Shown here piece after piece: positions 8,862 to 16,063 of a DNA stretch of 64,000 nt. The DNA is from an uncultured Corynebacterium sp. (GTDB lineage: Bacteria; Actinomycetota; Actinomycetes; Mycobacteriales; Mycobacteriaceae): the NCBI RefSeq assembly GCF_946222305.1, contig NZ_CAMIHZ010000001.1, forward strand, positions 62,001 to 126,000, written 5' to 3'. The first letter of the stretch is position 1. Every line of letters begins with the position of its first letter. The translations under genes and the position numbers were made by a program. The notes under the pieces are model-generated. The model made no database searches. It was not told where the DNA came from and saw nothing but the letters and a program-made list of their open reading frames with translations.

Positions 8862-9539
8862 TTAACTCTCCTTCGCAGGTGAAGGGTGAACGGTTGTCAG
8901 CGGAATATGGGTGGTGCAAATACCGTTGCCGTCGGCAATTGTCGCCAACGGTTGCGTATGTTGACCGAGTAGCTCCGCAACCACCCGGTGTTCCGCCGCA
9001 CAGAGTTCGGGAAACTCTTGCGCGACATCCTGGATCGGGCAGTGATGGCGGCAAATCTGCACGCCACCAACAGCGTGCCCCACGGTAGCAGCGTACCCAC
9101 GGTCGGTGAGTGCCTTCGCAATAGCCTGGGCACGCTCTACCACGTCGCTATCAGATTGCAGCTCAGCGCTCGTCGGCAGGTTCTTCAACACTTCCGAGAT
9201 CCGCTGCGCGGCGAAATTCTCCACTGCCTCTTCCCCACCCGCATCCTTCAACGCGCGCAGGGCTAGCAGTGCCAAAGTGTCGTAATCATGCCCGAACTGT
9301 GCTCGACCCTCATTGGTGAGGCGGAAGAGTTTTGCCGGCCGGCCACGTTGGCCCGACTTGGGCGCCTCTACGGCCTCTGCGAGGCCTTCCGCCACAATGT
9401 TGTCAAGGTGTCGACGGACACCAGCTGTACTGAACTCGAATTCTTCGGCGATATCAGCCGCGCTCGTCGCGCCGTTACGCAGCAAGTGCAGTAAAATGCG
9501 GTGCCTGGTGTCTCCGTCAACGGCTTTTGGGGACTCCAT
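8862..9539 (-). CDS. sufR: SufR iron-sulfur-sensing transcriptional repressor of the suf operon
   Basis: The 225-residue regulator has an N-terminal winged helix-turn-helix (about residues 8-75, with HRILLHLLRNG and GVRRHLDNI) and a C-terminal part with four cysteines, Cys163, Cys167, Cys180 (QICRHHCPI...FPELC) and Cys208, suited to hold an Fe-S cluster. SufR represses the suf operon when clusters are plentiful. I chose ATG 9539 (MESPKAVDG) because AAGGTGA lies 10 nt upstream; ATG 9563 would add eight basic residues. It is the first gene of the operon, with a candidate operator upstream at 9674-9690. Confidence 0.9.
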   Translation of the reverse strand: MESPKAVDGDTRHRILLHLLRNGATSAADIAEEFEFSTAGVRRHLDNIVAEGLAEAVEAPKSGQRGRPAKLFRLTNEGRAQFGHDYDTLALLALRALKDAGGEEAVENFAAQRISEVLKNLPTSAELQSDSDVVERAQAIAKALTDRGYAATVGHAVGGVQICRHHCPIQDVAQEFPELCAAEHRVVAELLGQHTQPLATIADGNGICTTHIPLTTVHPSPAKES

Positions 9540-9673
9540 TGAGCGTGTCACCTTCTTCCTCATTTTCTGCTGCTACCCGGTGGCCATGGAGGCCTCTGGT
9601 GGCTAAGCAGTCTTTGTGCAGGGGGTCAGTTGTGAATCCGCCACGGCGTGGCGAAACTCACATGTCATGATTA

Positions 9674-9690
9674 GACAACACGAGTGTGTC
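9674..9690. promoter_or_regulatory. candidate SufR operator (inverted repeat GACAACACGAGTGTGTC)
   Basis: The site contains ACAC-GA-GTGT flanked by GACA and TGTC. It sits between the candidate -35 and -10 of the sufR promoter, where a repressor would block polymerase. The assignment to SufR is inferred from position and symmetry; no binding data are visible here. Confidence 0.45.
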
Positions 9691-9851
9691 TTAAATAATT
9701 CCCGCTGTCCACTAAGGCATACCTATCAAAGTCTCTGACGTGGTGTTTTCCTGCCTTTCCAGGTGTGGCGGGCAATCGTGCAAGTCTACTGGCTGCCCGC
9801 GTGATGTCGTCAGTTGGTGTGGTGGTCTCGGGCGGTGTCTCACCTGCCCAC

Positions 9852-9857
9852 TACACT
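9852..9857 (+). promoter_or_regulatory. candidate -10 hexamer TACACT of mptB
   Basis: The hexamer ends 8 nt before the mptB ATG, which has no Shine-Dalgarno sequence. Transcription would begin at or within a base or two of the start codon, so the mRNA may be leaderless. Confidence 0.4.
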
Positions 9858-9865
9858 TCACAATC

Positions 9866-11683
9866 ATGAACCACGCCGATTCCGCGCCCACTCCGGGAGG
9901 ACAAGGGGAACAGCGTGGCGTCGCCGAAAGAAAGAGGTGGCGCCCGAAGATCCCGGCCACCCTCCGTGAAACTTTGCCACGCCTTGGAGAGGCGGGCTCG
10001 CGTTCGGCGTTGCTTCACGAGCAACTGCCGGCAGGTGCTGGCTCCCTTTTTGAATCTGACGCCCGCTTGGATTCGACCCCGCCCCATTCGGTGAGGAAGC
10101 TGGATCTGCACCACGCCCTCCGGTTGCGAGTGGCAACGTGGCTGGGCTGCTTTGGCGCGGTGATGGTGGCTTTAGGCGGCTTGGGTTCTGGCGCCTTTCC
10201 AGTTGTCGGCAATCCCTATTGGAATTTTCCACTGGGTGCCTTTCTGTCGAGGCTGCTGCACACCTCGACAGTCACCGTGTTCCTAGGCATCGGCCTGCTC
10301 GTCGTGGCGTGGCTACTTCTCACCCCATTTTCCTTGCCTCCTTCCGCAACTTCGCGGCGCCGGCATATCTACTTGGTGCCGGAGCGAACACTTTGGCGCA
10401 TTTTCGCCTGCTGGGTCGCGCCGATTCTGTTCACGGCGCCTATGTTCACCCAGGACATTTATTCCTACTTGGCACAGGGAGCTATCGCAGCTCGCGGCAT
10501 GGATCCGTATTCGGCCGGACCCGTGGATTTGCTCGGTATTCAGGATCCCCTAGCTCGCTCAGTGCCCTTGCTGTGGGCGCACTCGCCTGCCCCCTATGGT
10601 CCCGTGGCACTGGGGTACTCGGCACTTATCAGCGTGCTGACGGGCAGTTCCATTCTGGGTGGGATTATCGCGCACCGCATCGTGTCGCTCCTGGGAATCG
10701 TCCTGACCGGATGGGCGCTCGTGCGACTAGCACGGCGGTGCAATGTGCTGGGCCAAGCCGCGTTGTGGCTCGGCGTACTCAACCCGCTAGTGATCCTGCA
10801 CCTATTCGGCGGCATCCACAATGAATCGGTGATGATGGGGCTCCTCCTCGCAGGAATGGAGCTGGTGTTACGTGGTGTGGACAGCGAACAGCGACCGCAA
10901 CAAAGCCGATGGATTCTGCTTATTCTAGGGTTGGCGCTCATCACGTGCGCCGGCTTGGTCAAGGTCACCGCGTTGATGGGACTGGGTTTTGCCGGCGTCG
11001 CCATCGCCCGTTGGTTCGGCGGTAGCGTCGCCGACCTCATCAAGGCCGCGGGCGTGGCAGTGTTCGTAGCGATTGTGACCGCAGTAGCCGTCTCGCTAGG
11101 CACCGGAGTTGGGTTTGGCTGGGCCACGGCCCAAGGCGGTGCAGCGGAGATCGTGTCGTGGATGTCGATCTCCTCGGTGCTCGGCTTGACCAGTAGCTTC
11201 CTCGGCATGCTGCTGGGCCTAGGAGATCATCAGCAGACGGCCTTGACTGTGGCCCGTGCCCTCGGATTGCTGGTGGGAGCATTGTGGGTACTGCGTATGC
11301 TGCTCGCCTCATTCCGTGGGCGTATCCACCCCGTTGGTGGGTTGGGCGTCGCAACGTTTTTCCTCGTGGTCTTCTTCCCCGTTGTGCACCCCTGGTACCT
11401 CTTGTGGGCGATCCTGCCCTTGGCAGCGTGGGCGAACCGCGCACTCTTCCACGTGTTCTCCGTCGGATATTCGGTGGCGTTCAGCTTCTTCATTCTGCCC
11501 CGTGGCTTGAGTTTGCCACCGGCAACGGTGTTGTACATCTACGCAATGTCCGCCGTTCTGTTCGCTGCTCTCATGGCGCTGGCGTGGCAGATCGTCCGCA
11601 CCCGGCCCGCGCTGCGTAAGGCGTTGAACTCTCAGCTATGGACGAAGCAACACGCTGTCGGTAACGCACCTCGCGCGTCATAG
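9866..11683 (+). CDS. mptB: polyprenol-phosphate-mannose-dependent alpha-(1->6)-mannopyranosyltransferase, MptB type
   Basis: A 605-residue GT-C membrane glycosyltransferase with a long charged cytosolic N-terminus (about 1-85) followed by about a dozen hydrophobic segments. The first extracytoplasmic loop region contains FTQDIYSYLAQGAIAARGMDPYS, with the acidic residue expected for the catalytic site of GT-C enzymes. MptB starts the alpha-1,6-mannan backbone of lipomannan in corynebacteria, using polyprenyl-phosphate mannose. The position next to sufR, and before an ABC exporter and ctaA, is the usual corynebacterial order as I recall it. ATG 9866 is the only start near the head; upstream codons to 9740 look non-coding. 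Confidence 0.85.
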   Translation: MNHADSAPTPGGQGEQRGVAERKRWRPKIPATLRETLPRLGEAGSRSALLHEQLPAGAGSLFESDARLDSTPPHSVRKLDLHHALRLRVATWLGCFGAVMVALGGLGSGAFPVVGNPYWNFPLGAFLSRLLHTSTVTVFLGIGLLVVAWLLLTPFSLPPSATSRRRHIYLVPERTLWRIFACWVAPILFTAPMFTQDIYSYLAQGAIAARGMDPYSAGPVDLLGIQDPLARSVPLLWAHSPAPYGPVALGYSALISVLTGSSILGGIIAHRIVSLLGIVLTGWALVRLARRCNVLGQAALWLGVLNPLVILHLFGGIHNESVMMGLLLAGMELVLRGVDSEQRPQQSRWILLILGLALITCAGLVKVTALMGLGFAGVAIARWFGGSVADLIKAAGVAVFVAIVTAVAVSLGTGVGFGWATAQGGAAEIVSWMSISSVLGLTSSFLGMLLGLGDHQQTALTVARALGLLVGALWVLRMLLASFRGRIHPVGGLGVATFFLVVFFPVVHPWYLLWAILPLAAWANRALFHVFSVGYSVAFSFFILPRGLSLPPATVLYIYAMSAVLFAALMALAWQIVRTRPALRKALNSQLWTKQHAVGNAPRAS

Positions 11684-11699
11684 TGTCAGTAGTTGCTCC

Positions 11700-11705
11700 T
11701 AGACT
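11700..11705 (+). promoter_or_regulatory. candidate -10 hexamer TAGACT of the ABC transporter operon
   Basis: TAGACT ends 8 nt before the GTG at 11714, with no ribosome-binding sequence between, so the mRNA may be leaderless. Confidence 0.4.
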
Positions 11706-11713
11706 GTTTCATT

Positions 11714-12751
11714 GTGAACACGGCAGATCGATCAACCCAGGCCATCCTGCAGCTGAATAACGTGGTCAAAAGATTCGGCCCCACCGTTGCCGTTGACCGT
11801 TTGAGTTTGCACGTCAACGCCGGCGAAGTCGTCTCTATTTTGGGGCCGAACGGCGCGGGTAAAACAACGACCCTCGAAATGTGCGAGGGTTTTACCGCCC
11901 CCGATAGCGGCCGCGTCAGCGTTTTCGGTATGGATCCCTTCCGCGAATCGGACGCCGTGCGCGCCCGCATCGGAGTCATGTTGCAAGGTGGTGGTGCTTA
12001 CCCAGGCATCCGCGTCGGCGAAATGATTCGCTTGGTGGCCAGCTACTACGACAACCCACTCGACCCGGAATGGTTGATGGACACTGTGGGACTGACCAAA
12101 CACGCTAAAACCCCATACCGTCGCCTGTCCGGTGGCCAACAACAACGGCTGTCGTTGGCATGTGCCCTAGTGGGGCGGCCGGAACTGGTGTTCCTTGACG
12201 AGCCCACTGCAGGACTTGACGCCCAGTCGCGCCTGGCTGTGTGGGACCTCATCAGAGCGCTGCGGCGCGATGGAGCTTCCGTTGTGCTCACCACACACCT
12301 CATGGATGAAGCGGAGAATCTGTCCGATCGCATCTACATCATCGATCGGGGGCAGACGGTCGCCGACGGCACGACCGAGGAAATCGTGAGTGGCGACTTC
12401 GGGCTAAGCGAAACGGCTGGGGATGCCGCGTCGTCGGCAGCTGTGGGCGTCGGTACAAAAAAGAACAAGCGACCTACAGCACAACGTGTGGCGTTCCAAT
12501 TGGCCGAGGCCCAGACGGATCTCGACTGGCTGCGCGATGGTTTGGAGAAATCGTTGGATGCGCCTGCGCTGGCATTAGGTTCCGAGCGCCCCGGTTGGTG
12601 GGTGCTCAAGGGAGTGAACATCACCCCGGAGGTGCTGGCCGAGCTCACGGCGCACCTAGCGCAACGAAATGTATTGGTGCGCAGCATCGAAGTAGACAAG
12701 CGCAGTTTGGAAGATGTTTTCCTGGACATCACCGGAAGGGAAATGCGATAG
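11714..12751 (+). CDS. ABC transporter ATP-binding protein (ABC-2 type exporter)
   Basis: The 345-residue ATPase has Walker A GPNGAGKT, the Q-loop in GVMLQGGGAYPG, signature LSGGQQQR, and Walker B VFLDEPTAGLD with TTH as the switch histidine. After the ATPase domain (to about 215) comes an extension of about 130 residues, with an Ala/Ser/Lys-rich linker and a C-terminal domain ending in LEDVFLDITGREMR, typical of drug/heme-type ABC-2 ATPases. GTG 11714 is chosen; the frame extends back only to a TTG at 11693. The gene abuts its permease (TAGATG). The exported substrate is unknown; neighbours mptB and ctaA allow guesses of envelope or heme-related export. Confidence 0.9.
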   Translation: MNTADRSTQAILQLNNVVKRFGPTVAVDRLSLHVNAGEVVSILGPNGAGKTTTLEMCEGFTAPDSGRVSVFGMDPFRESDAVRARIGVMLQGGGAYPGIRVGEMIRLVASYYDNPLDPEWLMDTVGLTKHAKTPYRRLSGGQQQRLSLACALVGRPELVFLDEPTAGLDAQSRLAVWDLIRALRRDGASVVLTTHLMDEAENLSDRIYIIDRGQTVADGTTEEIVSGDFGLSETAGDAASSAAVGVGTKKNKRPTAQRVAFQLAEAQTDLDWLRDGLEKSLDAPALALGSERPGWWVLKGVNITPEVLAELTAHLAQRNVLVRSIEVDKRSLEDVFLDITGREMR

Positions 12752-13552
12752 ATGAATACTCGAGACACTCAACGCTTCCCCGTTGGCACGTTCACCCCAG
12801 CGCCGAAACTGGCGAAGTCCAGCAAGATTGTAGCGGCACAGGCAAAGATCGAGGCGCTTCTGTTTCTGCGCCACGGAGAGCAGCAACTCCTGTCCATGAT
12901 CATCCCAGTGGCGATGCTGGTGGGACTGTCACTGTTCCGTGTCAATGATTTAGCAGATCCCGTGCAGCGTATGTTCCCCATGACCCTGGCTATTGCGGTG
13001 ATGGGTGCAGGGTTTACTGGCCAAGCGATCGCGGTGGCTTTCGACCGGCGTTATGGCGCCCTCAAACGAATCGGCGCGAGCGGTGTGCCGACGTGGGCTC
13101 TGATAGCCGGCAAAGTGGCTGCCGTTGCGGTGGTAGTGCTGCTGCAGGTGCTGGTGTTGAGTGTGGTGGCGATACTGCTGGGTTGGGAGCCGTCATGGCA
13201 CGCTGTACCCGCTGGATTGCTCTTGCTGGTGCTTGGGGTGACCACGTTCACGAGCCTGGGATTGCTGCTTGGCGGCACGTTGAGTTCGGAAATGGTTCTT
13301 GCCCTGGCCAATACCGTCTGGTTCGTTCTGCTGGGTTCGGCCGTATACGTGGCCATGATGGGAGACAATCTCGCGGTCGTGCCCCGCTATGCGCTCATGA
13401 TGATTCCATCCGTGGCACTGTCGGAAGGATTCCACTCCGCGGTGGCGGGCATGGGCATCAACATGTGGTCGGTTGCTGTACTGGTCGTCTGGACATTTTT
13501 CGGGGTTGTTGCCGCCCGAAAGTTGTTCCGCTTCACCATGGAAAGCGATTAA
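12752..13552 (+). CDS. ABC-2 type transporter permease
   Basis: This 266-residue protein has about six hydrophobic segments starting near residue 48 (LLSMIIPVAMLVGLSLF), after a soluble N-terminal stretch. The layout matches ABC-2 permeases. Its ATG follows the ATPase stop directly, so the two form one exporter. The substrate is not evident from the sequence. Confidence 0.88.
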   Translation: MNTRDTQRFPVGTFTPAPKLAKSSKIVAAQAKIEALLFLRHGEQQLLSMIIPVAMLVGLSLFRVNDLADPVQRMFPMTLAIAVMGAGFTGQAIAVAFDRRYGALKRIGASGVPTWALIAGKVAAVAVVVLLQVLVLSVVAILLGWEPSWHAVPAGLLLLVLGVTTFTSLGLLLGGTLSSEMVLALANTVWFVLLGSAVYVAMMGDNLAVVPRYALMMIPSVALSEGFHSAVAGMGINMWSVAVLVVWTFFGVVAARKLFRFTMESD

Positions 13553-13573
13553 CGAACCGAGCCCTACCTGCGT

Positions 13574-13579
13574 TAGTCT
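13574..13579 (+). promoter_or_regulatory. candidate -10 hexamer TAGTCT of ctaA
   Basis: TAGTCT ends 6 nt before the GTG at 13586, leaving room only for a leaderless or nearly leaderless mRNA. Confidence 0.4.
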
Positions 13580-13585
13580 GAGCGT

Positions 13586-14659
13586 GTGATTCAAATGATG
13601 CAAGAACGCGTGGCTCGGGAAACAAACCCCCTCTTAAAGGCACTCGTAGCACTGTACAGCTGGGTGCACAGCATGGACCGACGATTCGGATTCCCGCGAC
13701 CTGTGCGAGTGCCGTCGATCCACCGGCAGCGCCTCTTCGCCATCATTTTGCTGATCTGCCAGACCGGTATTACCTTCACCGGTTCGCTGGTGCGCGTGAC
13801 TGGGTCCGGACTGGGCTGCGATACCTGGCCACAGTGCCACCCCGGCTCCCTATTCCCCGTTGCGGGGGCAGCGCCGTGGATTCACCAAGCTATTGAGTTC
13901 GGCAATCGTATGCTGACATTCGTGCTGGTGATCGCCGCGTTGGTGACGTTCATCAGCGTGGTCCGGGCAGGTCGCCGGAACTCGATTCTGCACTTGGCCT
14001 TCTTCCAAGGCATTGGCATCATCATTCAAGCGATTGTGGGCGGTATCACCGTCCGGATGGATTTGATGTGGTGGACCGTCGCGATGCACTTCCTGCCATC
14101 GATGCTGCTGGTTCTGTTGGCAGCCCGACTGGTGCTGCGGATCGGCGAGCCCGATGACGGCACGCTACAGCCACTGATGCCACGCCCACTGACGATCGCC
14201 ACGAATGCCGCCACAGTGTTGCTGGGTATCACGCTGTTTACGGGAACGCTAGTCACCGGTTCCGGTCCGCACGCCGGCGATGCCGCTATCCTGCCCGAAC
14301 ACCGCCTACAGATCCCTCTCGTGGAAATCGCTCACATCCACGCCCACTCCATGTACCTCTACCTCGGTTTGACCTTGGGCCTGATTGCCGGGTTGTTCAC
14401 CATCAAAGCCAGCCGCGACGTTCGCAAGGCTGCTTTGTGGGTCGCCGGTGGCATTGTTCTGCAGGGCATCGTGGGCATCATGCAGTACTGGATGGGTGTG
14501 CCACGGTGGACCGTTCCGGTTCACGTCATCGGCTCCGGCATTCTGACCGCCCTGATGGGCTTCCTGTGGTCACTTACTGCTCGTCTTTCGGGTGGTGACG
14601 CCACGATGTCCGGCTGTGTCGAAGCCGACCAAGAACATGTGCTGAGCTACGACCGCTAA
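13586..14659 (+). CDS. ctaA: heme A synthase CtaA (COX15 family)
   Basis: CtaA oxidises the methyl group of heme O to give heme A for cytochrome aa3 oxidase. The 357-residue membrane protein has about eight hydrophobic segments. The conserved SLVRVTGSGLGCDTWPQCHPGS loop carries the cysteine pair seen in this subtype, and heme-ligand histidines lie in WIHQAIEFGNR and in the second half (EIAHIHAHSMYLYLG). The GTG start at 13586 is supported by a -10-like hexamer just upstream; ATG codons 3-4 codons later are alternatives. ctaB lies close by on the other strand. Confidence 0.93.
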   Translation: MIQMMQERVARETNPLLKALVALYSWVHSMDRRFGFPRPVRVPSIHRQRLFAIILLICQTGITFTGSLVRVTGSGLGCDTWPQCHPGSLFPVAGAAPWIHQAIEFGNRMLTFVLVIAALVTFISVVRAGRRNSILHLAFFQGIGIIIQAIVGGITVRMDLMWWTVAMHFLPSMLLVLLAARLVLRIGEPDDGTLQPLMPRPLTIATNAATVLLGITLFTGTLVTGSGPHAGDAAILPEHRLQIPLVEIAHIHAHSMYLYLGLTLGLIAGLFTIKASRDVRKAALWVAGGIVLQGIVGIMQYWMGVPRWTVPVHVIGSGILTALMGFLWSLTARLSGGDATMSGCVEADQEHVLSYDR

Positions 14660-14678
14660 GCCCAGCCGGGGGATGCGG

Positions 14679-14924
14679 CTAACGGTCGGTATGCCCGTTC
14701 TCAAGCTCCGTCGATCGGTTGTTCGCTGGCTCCGTGGATTGCTGTTGCATTGACTCCGACGATCCGTGATGCAGTTCAGCGTCATGGCGTGCTTCGCGTG
14801 CGTTGAGTTGCTCTAGCGCCTTCACACCCCGGGAAAGCTTCACACCAAGAAAGATCACCGCTCCAAGGATGGCGATGGTGGGAATGAATGTTGCGATGAT
14901 CAACAAGATTTCGAAGGGTCCCAC
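14679..14924 (-). CDS. small single-pass membrane protein of unknown function
   Basis: The 81-residue product begins with one strong membrane segment (residues about 4-28, FEILLIIATFIPTIAILGAVIFLG), followed by a basic turn and a hydrophilic tail rich in Glu, Gln, Ser and Asn. GTG 14924 is preceded by a good GGGGAGA site. The stop lies 19 bp from the convergent ctaA stop and the start 17 bp after the ctaB stop, so it may be expressed with ctaB. No family is recognised; a role near heme or oxidase assembly would be a guess from position. Confidence 0.65.
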   Translation of the reverse strand: MGPFEILLIIATFIPTIAILGAVIFLGVKLSRGVKALEQLNAREARHDAELHHGSSESMQQQSTEPANNRSTELENGHTDR

Positions 14925-14941
14925 TGTGCTTCTCCCCGTGA

Positions 14942-15895
14942 CTAGCTGAACATTTGGGCTACGGTGTCCCAGCCTAGAACAGCATCCACCGACAGCGCTA
15001 CGAACAAGATCGACAGGTAATTGTTCGAAAGGAAGAACAGCTTCATCGGCTTAACAGGGGTGCCGTTCTTAACCCCAATGTGCAAACGGTGAGCCATAAT
15101 GATGAACCACGCGCCAGCGGCCAACGCTACGACGGCATAGATCCAGCCGGCAGCCGGAACCAGCAGCAAACTGGTGACCACGGTGGCCCACGTGTAGGCC
15201 AGAATTTGGCGGGTGACTTCCAGCGGGGGCTTCACGACCGGCATCATGGGAACACCTGCGGCTTCGTAATCTTCGCGGTAGCGCATGCCCAGCGCCCACG
15301 TATGGGGTGGAGTCCAGAAGAAAATGATCATGAAAAGGATGATCGCCTGCACCCAGGACCCCCAGCCGGCATGGAAAGCACCACCGTGGTTATCCGTGGT
15401 GGCGGCCCAACCGACAATCACCGGCATGCAACCAGCAGCGCCACCCCAAATGACGTTCTGCCAAGTCCGACGCTTCAGCCATTTGGTGTAAACGAAGATG
15501 TAGAACCAAATGGTGAGCACCACAAATCCCGCGGCTAACCACGAGTGGGCCAGCAAGCCGAGAAAGAGCACGGATGCAATCATCATGACCCAAGCGAATA
15601 CTCGGGCTTGATTGACCGTCACGCTGTCCTTGGCCAGTGGCCGACGGCGAGTGCGGCGCATGAGCTGGTCAATATCGTAATCCGCCACCATGTTAAAGGT
15701 GTTGGCGGAAGCGGCACCCATCCAGCCACCGATGAGAGTCAATAGAATCAGGCCAATATCGACGTTTCCCCGGGCGGCCTGCAGCATGGCCGGAATGGTG
15801 GCGACCAGCAACAATTCGATGACCCTGGGTTTCGTCAAAGCGATATAGGCCTTGACCCTATCAGCGAAGGTGGTCACTGGTTGCTCTGCCTCCAT
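14942..15895 (-). CDS. ctaB: protoheme IX farnesyltransferase (heme O synthase) CtaB
   Basis: CtaB adds a farnesyl group to heme B to make heme O, the substrate of CtaA. The 317-residue UbiA-family membrane protein has the prenyl-diphosphate/metal motif NMVADYDIDQLMRRTRRRPL (N..D...D) and a second conserved loop WTPPHTWALGMRYREDYEAAGVPM. About nine hydrophobic segments are visible. ATG 15895 is preceded by AGAT/GGAG-poor sequence. It diverges from tkt. Confidence 0.95.
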   Translation of the reverse strand: MEAEQPVTTFADRVKAYIALTKPRVIELLLVATIPAMLQAARGNVDIGLILLTLIGGWMGAASANTFNMVADYDIDQLMRRTRRRPLAKDSVTVNQARVFAWVMMIASVLFLGLLAHSWLAAGFVVLTIWFYIFVYTKWLKRRTWQNVIWGGAAGCMPVIVGWAATTDNHGGAFHAGWGSWVQAIILFMIIFFWTPPHTWALGMRYREDYEAAGVPMMPVVKPPLEVTRQILAYTWATVVTSLLLVPAAGWIYAVVALAAGAWFIIMAHRLHIGVKNGTPVKPMKLFFLSNNYLSILFVALSVDAVLGWDTVAQMFS

Positions 15896-16006
15896 ATAGA
15901 TCTATTCAGTACTCCCCTACGCTACCCGAGCGCCCTCTGAATAGGTAACCAGCGGGTTGCCATAATGCAATGCCGACCACTGCCCCACAATGTCGCGGCC
16001 ACCTAT

Positions 16007-16012
16007 TAGTAT
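16007..16012 (+). promoter_or_regulatory. candidate -10 hexamer TAGTAT of tkt
   Basis: TAGTAT lies 51 nt before the tkt start, allowing a leader of about 45 nt with a GGAAAGG ribosome-binding sequence. No clear -35 is seen. Confidence 0.35.
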
Positions 16013-16063
16013 GAGTGCGTAACAACTTTACCCTTGTGAACGCAACCGGAAAGGCTCGCACTC

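Larger units (their letters stand above)
9540..9865. promoter_or_regulatory. sufR / mptB divergent intergenic region
   Basis: This 326-bp gene-free stretch lies between two divergent transcription units. On the minus strand it holds a candidate sufR promoter (-35 TTTAAG at 9695-9690, 16-bp spacer, -10 TAATCA at 9673-9668) with an inverted repeat in the spacer. On the plus strand it holds a TACACT hexamer 8 nt before the mptB ATG. I see no credible gene in it. Confidence 0.5.
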
